Below, piece after piece: positions 49,405 through 58,026 of a stretch of DNA of 64,000 bases. The translations under genes were made by a program, and so were the position numbers. How positions within the stretch are numbered: position 1 is the first letter of the stretch; each line of letters opens with the position of its first letter. The stretch comes from Yersinia massiliensis (GTDB taxonomy: Bacteria > Pseudomonadota > Gammaproteobacteria > Enterobacterales > Enterobacteriaceae), in NCBI RefSeq assembly GCF_003048255.1, contig NZ_CP028487.1, positions 2,728,001 to 2,792,000 of the forward strand, written 5' to 3'. The notes beneath the pieces are model-generated. The model saw only the letters and a list, made by a program, of their open reading frames with translations. It was not told the DNA's origin and searched no databases.

Positions 49405-50562
49405 CTACTCTCCTTTCAGAACTTTCGCGGGTTCAATATGAATCGCCCGACGGGTGGGAACAATGGCCGCCACAGCGGCAACCAACAATGACAGTACTAG
49501 CGTCAATGGTAATACTGGCGCACGCAAAGCGATTGCCGCACTGAATACCGTCTGCCCCAATACCTGCGCCAATACATACCCGAGTAAAGCGCCACAAACC
49601 GCAGCAGCCAACGAGATAATCAGTGTTTCAGTCAGCATCTGGCGAATGATGTCTGCCCCACTGGCACCCAGTGCTTTTTGTAAGGCAAACTCTTTCGAGC
49701 GCTCACCCACTATCGCCATCAGCGTGGTGTTAACGCATAACGATGACAAAATCAGGATCACGACGGAAACCAGCCCCATCAGCCCTTTTATCTTATCGAG
49801 CACTTGCCCTTCAGAGGCGGACACTTTTCGAATCGGCCGGATTTCCAGATCGGGATATTGTTCACGTAGATGGGTAGCAAAGGTTTCAACTTGACCGACA
49901 TCATTGCTGACGCTAAGCAACGCGTTACTGATGTGCCCCGGTTGATTAAGCCATTTCTGTGCCAGTTCCAGATTCACAATAAGCATATTGTCGGTCGCAT
50001 CGCCCGCCTCAACAATGCCTTTGATTTGCAGCCGTTGGCGTTCACCCTCTCTCACCAAGGTGATGCTATCCCCGACTTTGACATGTAGACGTTCGGCCAG
50101 TTTGACACCGATCATCGCATTACGATCATCAAAGCTGACGCCAATCCAATTTCCCGTGACTTGCCAATACGGCACCAGTTGCTGGAGGGATTCAAACCAC
50201 ACGCCCATGAGCACGATTTTCTCTAACTCGGTACGAGCCATTCCATAAATATAGGGACTGGAGGCGTTGATCAGCCCTTTTGGAGCGGCATCAATGATGG
50301 GTTGGAATCTGTCTTGTTCAAACGAACTGCCATGCCCAGGACCAATATAAAAGTTCGCTCCAAAAGTGCGTAACTCTTGGCTCATCTTGGCATTAATATC
50401 GAAATAGACTGCTGACATGGCGGTGACAATCGCGGCCCCAACCGTGAGTGCCGCAAAGACCACACTCACTCGCTGCATCCGTAACCGTAATGCCCGTAAG
50501 ACAAGTCGCCAAAACATGCTATGACGACCTTGATGAGGCGCTGTCTGGTGATTATCGGCCAT
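49405..50562 (-). CDS. FtsX-like ABC permease B of the iron operon
   Basis: A 385-residue MacB/FtsX-type membrane protein: TM1 near residues 28-50, a large periplasmic domain (about 55-255), then three helices with the coupling motif GERSKEFALQKALGASGAD (about 285-303). The ATG at 50562 follows GGAGG and overlaps the stop of the other permease by 11 bases; the longer open frame runs into that gene. It pairs with permease A and the ATPase. Confidence 0.9.
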   Translation of the reverse strand: MADNHQTAPHQGRHSMFWRLVLRALRLRMQRVSVVFAALTVGAAIVTAMSAVYFDINAKMSQELRTFGANFYIGPGHGSSFEQDRFQPIIDAAPKGLINASSPYIYGMARTELEKIVLMGVWFESLQQLVPYWQVTGNWIGVSFDDRNAMIGVKLAERLHVKVGDSITLVREGERQRLQIKGIVEAGDATDNMLIVNLELAQKWLNQPGHISNALLSVSNDVGQVETFATHLREQYPDLEIRPIRKVSASEGQVLDKIKGLMGLVSVVILILSSLCVNTTLMAIVGERSKEFALQKALGASGADIIRQMLTETLIISLAAAVCGALLGYVLAQVLGQTVFSAAIALRAPVLPLTLVLSLLVAAVAAIVPTRRAIHIEPAKVLKGE

Positions 50563-51844
50563 AGAGCACCTCCACCGGATATAAGCTGGCAATACGCCGC
50601 GCAGGGAACCAAGTGCCGATAACTGCAATCAGGATTGATATCACCAGCACACAAGGTACGACCATCCAAGCGAAGCTCAGTGGTGCGCCAAAGAGCATCA
50701 GCCCGATGGTTTTTGCTAGCCCCCATCCCGCCAAACATCCGGCTAGGCCGCCAATCAAGCCACTCATGGCAGCCTCAAGATAGAACAACATTAAAATCTG
50801 CCATTGGCGCGCCCCTAGCGCTTTCATCAACCCAATCTCTTTGGCCCGCTCCATAATCGTACTGGTCATCAATGAGGCTATCCCCATTGCGGCGGCAATC
50901 AATGCCGCTAATGTGACGACGGCTAGCAGCAATTGTATTTTTTCTATCACCACACCTTCAGAGGCGGCAACTTGCCAAATAGGCCGCACCACTGAACCAG
51001 AAATAGCTTCTTCGAGTTGGTGGGCAATGGAGGAAACATAAGCTGTGCAGTACCACAGGTCATACTCTTCAGCATTGAGGGCTTCGAGATTCTCACGCGC
51101 TCTGCGGGATAATTCATTTTCCGGCACGGTTAAGGCTGAAACCCGTACCGCTTGAATCTTCCCAGGTAGCCCTAGTAGCGATTGCACTGCAGCGAGAGGT
51201 AGCACTAAGCGACTCTCTTCTTCACCGCCACTACTCAACACGCCACTAATTTTCACCGTCAACGGTCCAGCAACACCGTTGAGGTGCAGTTCATCGCCTA
51301 TCTTCCAACCAGTTTGTTGTGCTAGTTGTTTACCCAGCAGCGCCTGAACTTCTTGATCATCGGGTTTGATGGGTTCTTGCGGCCAATCACCATTAACCTG
51401 CCAATACGGGCTGATAATCTGCTGGCCCGTGTGGTAATCCTCTTCATCGGGCACATCAACCGGCTGATTAAAATAGGTGCCTAACAGCGGGATGGCTTGC
51501 CCATTGACTTCAGTTTCGCCACTGAGCAACGGGGCAAAACCAACAATATTGTTACGCCAAAAAATGTCTTTAATATTGGGTAACTCTGCTTGATCCAAAA
51601 AGTCCTGCCCACTCAGCGGATTACTCTTCTCGCCAAAGAGTGATGGCAACGCCACTTGACCCGCAGGTTCTATCAGAATATTGGCACCATAAGATTTCAG
51701 CTCACGGGACATTTTATCGCCAATATCTATCGATACCGCTAGCAATGAAGAGATCAACCCAGCGGCAAGGAATACCGTAAATACGGCCAGTGATTTACGC
51801 CGAACATTCCTGAGCCAAGACTGCTTGAGCATGCGCCACAACAT
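50552..51844 (-). CDS. FtsX-like ABC permease A of the iron operon
   Basis: A 430-residue paralogue of permease B with the same plan: TM1 (about 18-40), periplasmic MacB-PCD-like domain (about 45-300), three C-terminal helices with the coupling helix MERAKEIGLMKALGARQWQ (about 333-351). It begins two bases after the upstream gene's stop. Both permeases keep GANILIEP/GANFYIGP at the start of the periplasmic domain, showing an old duplication. Confidence 0.9.
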   Translation of the reverse strand: MLWRMLKQSWLRNVRRKSLAVFTVFLAAGLISSLLAVSIDIGDKMSRELKSYGANILIEPAGQVALPSLFGEKSNPLSGQDFLDQAELPNIKDIFWRNNIVGFAPLLSGETEVNGQAIPLLGTYFNQPVDVPDEEDYHTGQQIISPYWQVNGDWPQEPIKPDDQEVQALLGKQLAQQTGWKIGDELHLNGVAGPLTVKISGVLSSGGEEESRLVLPLAAVQSLLGLPGKIQAVRVSALTVPENELSRRARENLEALNAEEYDLWYCTAYVSSIAHQLEEAISGSVVRPIWQVAASEGVVIEKIQLLLAVVTLAALIAAAMGIASLMTSTIMERAKEIGLMKALGARQWQILMLFYLEAAMSGLIGGLAGCLAGWGLAKTIGLMLFGAPLSFAWMVVPCVLVISILIAVIGTWFPARRIASLYPVEVLYGR

Positions 51845-51846
51845 AA

Positions 51847-53259
51847 TTATGGGTTCTCCTGCGTGTCACTTTCTTCACTGTCTTCACTGCCAACAACTGG
51901 CGTCACAAATTGCTCCGGATGTTCACGGAAACGGTTGTAATTCGCCTCATTGGAGAAGAAGTAAGTCTTATCGCCATAGCTATATTTAAACTCGGCCTTT
52001 TGGTTAGTCAGATGTGTTTTATCAACGGGATCGATAACATCTAATGTCACCACTGTGGTGAAGTAATTAACGCCCGCCTCTAAAGAGGCTTTAGGGATAA
52101 CCAGTTCTTTTTCATCACTTTTCCAATCTTCTAGCGGTATGGGGTTGCACCCCCCAGCTTTACCAATGGACGGGATGAAAATATGGACTGCACAGGCAAC
52201 ACAAATCACCTGGTTGCCTTCCATCACATAACCTTGGTCGCCACAAAGTAGACAAGCGTCAAAAACCACACTCAAACGCAAACGATCGGGATAACGGTTA
52301 ATGATGAAGAAACGTACTGCTTTGCCATCATCGGCAATCCAAACAAAACGGTGCAATTTACCGTCCCGTACTTGTTCGACCGGAATATGAACCAAACCAT
52401 CAGCGGCTATCGTGACGGGCAATGCCTCAGACAGCTGTGGGGGCTGGGACGCCACTTTGTCCCAATAAAGCTGAGCACCTGCCACGACAACCCATGCCAG
52501 CAGCGCAAAGACAAAAATCCTTCGAACATTGCGATAACCGGCCAACGCTTTACGGTGGGCAATAGGTTCAGCATTGGCCCTGACTATCTGGTGGGCATGA
52601 CGCAGCGGTATCAAATAGCACAGCGTTGTCAACGCCAATAGCAACGCACAAATATAGCTGAGCCAAGCATGGCCGTTAGTCACCAAGGCCACGTAACTGA
52701 GCAGTGATTTGGTTAACGGTATGACCTGTAATTTCATCAATAACAGGAGAGCATCGCCACTCAGTGGCAAAATTAAAAGCAGCGTTAGCAGTATCAGTAG
52801 CAGCCAGCGACAGCGCGGTAATTGCCGAATCATCATCAGCAGCAATACCGCGCAGAAAACGACCCATGCAAAAGCGACAATGATTGCCGCGAGATTCAGT
52901 AACAAGTCGGTATTAATAACATGCGTATTGGTGAATGCACCCAAGTTTGGGTTATTCCCCCAATTGAATGCCGCGCCGAATACCAGCAGAACTTGCCAGC
53001 AATAACCTAATGAACGGCGGGGGGTGAGTTGACTGAATAAGAATAACAACAGTGCGAGAAGTTGAACTCCCGCCAACGTTAACTGCAATTGCTGCGATTT
53101 AGGGTAATGAGTCCCTGCCCATATTCCCACTATTGCCATGAGTATTGTTATCCACACCACCCGATTTAACGCAGGGGCGGGCCGAATCGACCAACTCAAC
53201 CCCAGTAGTAAGGCTACCGGTAAAAAGGCTTGCAGTACGGAAACAAAAAAATAACTCAT
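51847..53259 (-). CDS. Membrane protein with Cys-rich DUF2318 and YHS-like domains
   Basis: A 470-residue inner-membrane protein: about nine helices (residues 1-270), then a periplasmic part. That part contains a DUF2318-type Cys-rich domain (FDACLLCGD near 345, VICVACAVHIF near 360, GGCNPI near 377) that may bind Fe-S or metal, and a C-terminal YHS-like segment (YSYGDKTYFFSNEANYNRF, about 428-446). Such proteins are constant members of FTR1/P19 operons. The ATG at 53259 follows AAGG; a GTG two codons earlier is less likely. A terminator-like hairpin separates it from the P19 gene. Confidence 0.85.
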   Translation of the reverse strand: MSYFFVSVLQAFLPVALLLGLSWSIRPAPALNRVVWITILMAIVGIWAGTHYPKSQQLQLTLAGVQLLALLLFLFSQLTPRRSLGYCWQVLLVFGAAFNWGNNPNLGAFTNTHVINTDLLLNLAAIIVAFAWVVFCAVLLLMMIRQLPRCRWLLLILLTLLLILPLSGDALLLLMKLQVIPLTKSLLSYVALVTNGHAWLSYICALLLALTTLCYLIPLRHAHQIVRANAEPIAHRKALAGYRNVRRIFVFALLAWVVVAGAQLYWDKVASQPPQLSEALPVTIAADGLVHIPVEQVRDGKLHRFVWIADDGKAVRFFIINRYPDRLRLSVVFDACLLCGDQGYVMEGNQVICVACAVHIFIPSIGKAGGCNPIPLEDWKSDEKELVIPKASLEAGVNYFTTVVTLDVIDPVDKTHLTNQKAEFKYSYGDKTYFFSNEANYNRFREHPEQFVTPVVGSEDSEESDTQENP

Positions 53260-53364
53260 GAGCACACACCTTGGGCAAGGACATCAAAACACCTGCCAGT
53301 TATCACTGATCAGCGCTTTTATCGCACTGAAAACAACAATTGTCTGACTATTTAATATCGATAG

Positions 53365-53398
53365 AAAAAGCCGCAATCACTCAATCAGTCATCGCGGC
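53365..53398 (-). terminator. Internal terminator/attenuator after the P19 gene
   Basis: Read leftward: GCCGCGAT, 13-base loop, ATTGCGGC, then TTTTTC. An 8-bp stem with a single G-U-type pair, ten bases after the P19 stop. It would make the two first genes more abundant than the six that follow. Confidence 0.65.
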
Positions 53399-53406
53399 CA
53401 TTCATA

Positions 53407-53934
53407 TCAATTCAAACCGGTATATTTAAAGTCATAACTCACATCAAAGGGTTTCCACCAGCGGCCCACACCTGTTTCGCTATCAGTATGGCGATGTAAA
53501 CCTGCTTTAGATGGCTCACTGATGTGGTAAGTCACTTTATAGTTACCCACGCCCATCATTTTGATGTTAGCACCGTAATGTGGACCATCGCTGGCAACCA
53601 TTGGCATAAAGGTGCCTTCTTGTTTAGCACCGGTATCGGTATTGACCAAGGTGTAAGCGATAGTCAGGTACGGCATCCACTCACCTGCGCCGAAACCGTT
53701 TTTATTGCCTTCAGTTGCATGGATATCCGCTTCTAAATGGATATCAGCTTTCGCTGCGGGCAAGCCCATGCCGCGAGGTTCCATATCAATAGGCTGCAAG
53801 TAAACCGCTGCAATTTCCATATCATTAATTTTGATAGGTTCGCCAGCTGGATACTCTTTAAAGGCAAATGCGGCAGGCGCAGCAAAAATGCTGGCGATGA
53901 TACTGCTGGCAATAATCGTTTTCTTCATGGTCAT
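53407..53934 (-). CDS. fetP: Periplasmic iron/copper-binding protein P19 (FetP)
   Basis: A 175-residue exported protein of the P19/Tpd family. Signal peptide to about residue 25 (AAFAFKEYPAG). Conserved ligand region: MEPRGMG (Met and Glu), HLEADIHA, SDGPHYGANIKMMG and YHISEP followed by GLHRHTD. P19 homodimers bind copper and iron and support ferrous iron uptake by the partner FTR1 permease. Start at 53934 (MTMKK) follows AGAGGG by eight bases. Second gene of the operon. Confidence 0.93.
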   Translation of the reverse strand: MTMKKTIIASSIIASIFAAPAAFAFKEYPAGEPIKINDMEIAAVYLQPIDMEPRGMGLPAAKADIHLEADIHATEGNKNGFGAGEWMPYLTIAYTLVNTDTGAKQEGTFMPMVASDGPHYGANIKMMGVGNYKVTYHISEPSKAGLHRHTDSETGVGRWWKPFDVSYDFKYTGLN

Positions 53935-54002
53935 GTAGCACACCCTCTGGTATCAAATGATTAGTACATTGTCGTAATTCACACCGGCATCATGCCGGAC
54001 CA

Positions 54003-55937
54003 TTATGCTGGGATTGCACGACCGCGGAGTTGCATTACCCAAAGGGCAACCAGTGCAGCGATCAGTAATATCCCTTGAGGAATCAATGTTTCCAAATACG
54101 GATAGATTCCCAACCAACTAATTTCAGGTACACCCGGCAGCAAGGTCGGTTCAAACAACTTGCCTTCGATCAACTCGAGTACGCTCTTACCGGCAAAGAC
54201 AAACGCCATGAGATACATAAAGCCGCCGGTAAACATAAAGAACGGCTTGAGTGGCAATTTGACCACGGTAAAACGCATGACCAGATAAGCAATGAGCAAG
54301 AAGATGCAACCAACGCCGAAACCGGCCAAAATCGACAGGTGACCGCTCGTGGTACTTGCATCCCCCATTAAGGCCAGATAGAACAGGACGGTTTCTGCCC
54401 CTTCGCGGTATACCGCCAAGAAGCTGGTGAGCCATAGCCCTATCATTGAACCGCTACTCAGTGATTTGGAGAACTTACCTTCGAGATAAGCTTTCCATTG
54501 GCGCGCTTCCGTTTTTGAAAGCAGCCAATAACTCATGGAGAACAACATCACCACGGCTATCATCATGGTGAAGCCTTCCAGCAATTCACGGCTTTGTCCT
54601 GAGTTAGCAAATAGCCACTGGAAGACGAAGGCAGTGAGTACACTGGCAATCAGGGCTACCACAACGGATTGGCGAATCAACGGTAGCTTGTCTTGATGGT
54701 TGTTTTTCACCAGATAGGCAACGATGGCCGCCACGATCAATAAGGCTTCCAGACCCTCACGAACAATGATCAGCAGGCTGTAAATAAACAGGCTCCAGTC
54801 TGTTTCATCCCCTCCGCCTAACATCTCTACTGCGCTAGACAGATCCTTTTGCAAGGCCGCAGCTTCAGCGTGTAACTTCTCAACTGGCTGACCTGCTTTC
54901 ATGTAGCTGACTAAGCGAGTGAAGTGGCCTTCGAGAGTTGACTTAAACGCCGCATCACGTGAACCGACTTTGTTTTCCATGCCACTGGCTTCGAACAAAT
55001 CAAAATAGGCATCCTGCACGGCCAACATCGCCGGTGAGGTTTGTCCTTTTTGGTATTGGCCGATAGCTGTAGTAATTTCCTGATTTATCTTTTCTGAGAC
55101 TGCGGCCCAATCCGCGTTGGTTTGCTCTGCTGAGTTAGCTCCGTCCGCAGAAGATTGCCCCGCATTGGGTTGGTCAGCCGTCACTTGTTGCTGTTCGCGG
55201 GTAGTGGGTAGCCCTGGCAGGATATCTTCGATGGTTTGTAGCAAGCCAGTCACGCGGTAAGCCACTTCGGTAATTTGATCAGGCTTGCTGGTTAAATCGA
55301 TCAACGCGGTGAATTGTTGGTTAATCGCAGCGGCGTCTTGCGCAGAACGATTTCCCCGCACCGACATTTCCATTTCAGAGTTTTTAAAACCTTGATAGTG
55401 CGCCTGTTGCACACTTTGACTCGCGGCGGCAAAATGACCCGCCTGATATTCAGTGATAGCCTGCGCCAGTAAATCATCAATGATTTTGAAACTTTGCTGC
55501 CAGTACACAGCGATATCACTGTTTTCATAAGTGGCATGTTGCTGTTCTGCAGTCAGCTTATGACCATCGGCTAATACGGGTAACACCCCCGCCAGCTCAC
55601 TCTTCAACCAGTTGATCTTACTATCGACTTCGGCTTGCGGCTTACCCTCACCTATCATGCGACGAATTTCGCCAAATGCAGCCTCCATCTGATAGCTCTT
55701 TTGGGCAGAGATATTGATACGAATCGGCCCTTCCAGATTCTCAAACACTTCAAAATACGCCATCTGCACGGTAGTGCGGGCTTCATCATTATTGTGTTGT
55801 TGATAGAGTTGAGACGTTTTATCTAGGCGGGATTGGATATCATTAACAAGTTGCTGATAATCCACAGCAGCCCACGCTAATGAGCCTGACAGCCACCAGC
55901 AGCAGCAAAGCAGAATAATTTTTTGCCAAATTCGCAT
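54003..55937 (-). CDS. fetM: FTR1-family iron permease with periplasmic N-terminal domain (FetM)
   Basis: A 644-residue protein: signal peptide (1-24), a periplasmic part (about 25-375) holding three diverged copies of one module (about 57-94, 176-213, 307-344; each with YF/HY-x2-F and a conserved Arg), separated by a Gln/Ala/Asn-rich linker (about 248-276), then a seven-helix FTR1 domain (about 382-640) with both iron-binding motifs REGLE (393-397) and REGAE (511-515). It is the first gene of an operon with P19, and a Fur box lies just upstream. Confidence 0.94.
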   Translation of the reverse strand: MRIWQKIILLCCCWWLSGSLAWAAVDYQQLVNDIQSRLDKTSQLYQQHNNDEARTTVQMAYFEVFENLEGPIRINISAQKSYQMEAAFGEIRRMIGEGKPQAEVDSKINWLKSELAGVLPVLADGHKLTAEQQHATYENSDIAVYWQQSFKIIDDLLAQAITEYQAGHFAAASQSVQQAHYQGFKNSEMEMSVRGNRSAQDAAAINQQFTALIDLTSKPDQITEVAYRVTGLLQTIEDILPGLPTTREQQQVTADQPNAGQSSADGANSAEQTNADWAAVSEKINQEITTAIGQYQKGQTSPAMLAVQDAYFDLFEASGMENKVGSRDAAFKSTLEGHFTRLVSYMKAGQPVEKLHAEAAALQKDLSSAVEMLGGGDETDWSLFIYSLLIIVREGLEALLIVAAIVAYLVKNNHQDKLPLIRQSVVVALIASVLTAFVFQWLFANSGQSRELLEGFTMMIAVVMLFSMSYWLLSKTEARQWKAYLEGKFSKSLSSGSMIGLWLTSFLAVYREGAETVLFYLALMGDASTTSGHLSILAGFGVGCIFLLIAYLVMRFTVVKLPLKPFFMFTGGFMYLMAFVFAGKSVLELIEGKLFEPTLLPGVPEISWLGIYPYLETLIPQGILLIAALVALWVMQLRGRAIPA

Positions 55938-55959
55938 TTTAAGTGACGCACATGAAGTT

Positions 55960-55978
55960 GATAATGAGATTTATTAAC
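55960..55978. promoter_or_regulatory. Fur box of the iron operon
   Basis: GATAATGAGATTTATTAAC matches the 19-bp Fur consensus at 15 positions, 23 bases before the permease start. Confidence 0.8.
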
Positions 55979-56185
55979 ATTAACACTAAATAAGGGAAAT
56001 GTGTCTTGATCAGTATCAAAAAATATTTAGTCTCTTGAATTTTTGTTTAGAAATGCGGGGCGTACCGCAATTCTTAGCAGGAAAGCCGGTTTTCCCTACT
56101 TATGGTGGGGTTTAATTCAGCGGATTATATTGTGCTTGTTGGCATGGCTGTATTTTGACGTGACATGTGGGTAACCACAAATACT

Positions 56186-56238
56186 CGCCTGCTGCGGAAA
56201 TACCACAGGTGAAGGTGACCTAAATCCGCAGACAGGCG
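56186..56238. repeat. Long imperfect hairpin between the iron operon and the sugar porin
   Basis: CGCCTG-C-TGCGGA and TCCGCA-GA-CAGGCG form a 12-bp stem with a small internal bulge and a 26-base loop, followed on the plus strand by TTTGTTT. It could stop rightward RNA, or leftward RNA from the porin without a good T-run. The rest of the 55938-56312 gap shows only the Fur box. Confidence 0.55.
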
Positions 56239-56312
56239 TTTGTTTCAGTAAAGTTTATTCTGAGTAATAATAGTTAATTGATAATATTATTTATCCAATC
56301 GTTGATATTAAA

Positions 56313-57506
56313 TTAGAAGAAATACTTGAATCGAGCACGAACACCATAACGGTCATCATTATCGCCATTAGCCACTTTATTATTATCAGCGACTTCCAAT
56401 TTAGACCAATAAGCACCCAAGTATAAATTAAAGTTATTCATATCCATGATATTAGGGATTTTATAAGAGGTGTGTATTGTGTGAATATCATATTTATCAG
56501 GTGAGGTTAATATTCCAGAGGTGACCACACCCGCATTCGCGCTGTTGAAGTATTCAATATCATTGTGGGCGTAAATATAGCCAATTTCAAAATTTCGCCA
56601 TAAGATGTTAGCGCCAGCACTAAAGTTCTTCTCATTAGTCGCATCCATATAAGCTGAACTCAGGTTTGCGACAATGCCATTTTCGGGATCTTTATCCTGA
56701 TTGTTGAAGGTAAAAGTGGCACCATAGCCATTACGTTTAGACTGATCCTGCCATATTCCTTGATCATCCCGATAACCATAGGCATTGCTGATGACGTTAC
56801 TTTCCATCGCGATAGCGGCTGAGAAGCTGTCTTGTTTCCACGAAATAACGGGGCGAACATAGGCCACATTTTTTTCGTTTTCCAGCGCATTACCGTGGTA
56901 CGTATTATTGGCAAATAACGTTGTGCCATCTTTCAAGATGGTGTTCACTTCAAAATACCAGTTCCCTAGGTATTTGCTAACCAAGAAGTTACCACCATTA
57001 TTACTGCGCCCACGGCCTTCTTTCATCATATAGATATAGCCATAGCCATCGCTATATAAGTCATTCGCGGTATTACCTGAATGTTGAACAAAGGTATCTT
57101 GATTGAGAGGGAACATGTCGTAAGCCTCAAAGCGGCCGACTTTAACTTTCCAATCTTTTTCATGCCCAAAGAAGAAAGCCGCATCATCAAGATTCATACT
57201 ACCGCCAACATCAGCCAACGGCTGCACGGTAAAGCCGGCAAAGTTGCCATTATTTAGTCGGCGATAACCATCCAGCCCAATTAAAATTCGGCCATTAATA
57301 TCCCATTGCTCTCTATTACTGGGTTTCCAATCTTTATTAGCGCTCGTACGTAATGAGGTGAGCTGCCCGCTCTTACTTGCGGCGTCCATATTAATTTCAA
57401 CATCACCATATAATTTAAGATTCCCTTGTGGTGTTTCCCAGGTAACTTCAGCAAACGCAGGCAATGACAAAAGACTGGCAAGTCCAACCAGAATAAACTT
57501 ATTCAT
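56313..57506 (-). CDS. Outer-membrane carbohydrate porin
   Basis: A 397-residue beta-barrel protein. Signal peptide of about 19 residues (LPAFAEVTW). The mature part is Gly/Asn/aromatic-rich with alternating strands; it contains NLKLYGDVEINMDA near the start and ends GVRARFKYFF with terminal Phe. I place it with sugar porins of the maltoporin/raffinose-porin type rather than OmpC-type, but cannot name a closer family. It is the last gene after the PTS operon, separated by a 214-base gap and a hairpin, and probably admits beta-glucosides. Confidence 0.78.
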   Translation of the reverse strand: MNKFILVGLASLLSLPAFAEVTWETPQGNLKLYGDVEINMDAASKSGQLTSLRTSANKDWKPSNREQWDINGRILIGLDGYRRLNNGNFAGFTVQPLADVGGSMNLDDAAFFFGHEKDWKVKVGRFEAYDMFPLNQDTFVQHSGNTANDLYSDGYGYIYMMKEGRGRSNNGGNFLVSKYLGNWYFEVNTILKDGTTLFANNTYHGNALENEKNVAYVRPVISWKQDSFSAAIAMESNVISNAYGYRDDQGIWQDQSKRNGYGATFTFNNQDKDPENGIVANLSSAYMDATNEKNFSAGANILWRNFEIGYIYAHNDIEYFNSANAGVVTSGILTSPDKYDIHTIHTSYKIPNIMDMNNFNLYLGAYWSKLEVADNNKVANGDNDDRYGVRARFKYFF

Positions 57507-57709
57507 ATTGACCATCTCTATTTAGGATAATGTGAAGTAAAAGTTTTTCTTTAAAATCAGGGCAGCACATGACCACCCGTCATTAAAGAGTTAATAATGT
57601 ATTTATTTTTATACCCAGAAGTATCAATTGGCAAATAAATCGCCATGGCTAAATATTCATATTTGACCTCGACAATAATAATATTTTAATTTTAATGATT
57701 CATTCTTTA

Positions 57710-57729
57710 TGCGGGGTTAATTATCCCCG
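57710..57729. repeat. Small hairpin at the end of the PTS IIA gene
   Basis: GCGGGG, eight-base loop, CCCCGC, overlapping the IIA stop codon. There is no T-run in the leftward direction; possibly a processing or attenuation structure before the porin. Confidence 0.45.
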
Positions 57730-58026
57730 CTGATACAATAGGACTAATTCATTGGTTAATTCACGGGCTAATAACGATGTCATTAAATGGTCCTGAGCAT
57801 GGACCATAATTAGCGTCATCGGGGTTTTAGCTTCCCCCGCATCTTGTTCAATCAGTTTGGTTTGCATGCGATGAGCCGCTTTAGTAAACCCATCAGATTC
57901 GGCTAAGAGTGCATGCGCCTGCGTGAAATCCCCCTCCCTGGCGGCACGCAAGGCTTCAAAGCACAGGCTCCTCGCCTGGCCTGCATTGACGATGATCTCC
58001 ATGACAGCTTCTTCAAGATCAATCAT
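57721..58026 (-). CDS. PTS lactose/cellobiose-type IIA component
   Basis: A 101-residue soluble protein of the PTS Lac family IIA, a helical bundle that passes phosphate from HPr to IIB. The phospho-His lies in LIMVHAQDHLM (about residue 76), and the N-terminal AGQARSLCFEALRAAREGDF is typical of CelC/ChbA. Its ATG overlaps the glucosidase stop by eight bases. Confidence 0.92.
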   Translation of the reverse strand: MIDLEEAVMEIIVNAGQARSLCFEALRAAREGDFTQAHALLAESDGFTKAAHRMQTKLIEQDAGEAKTPMTLIMVHAQDHLMTSLLARELTNELVLLYQRG

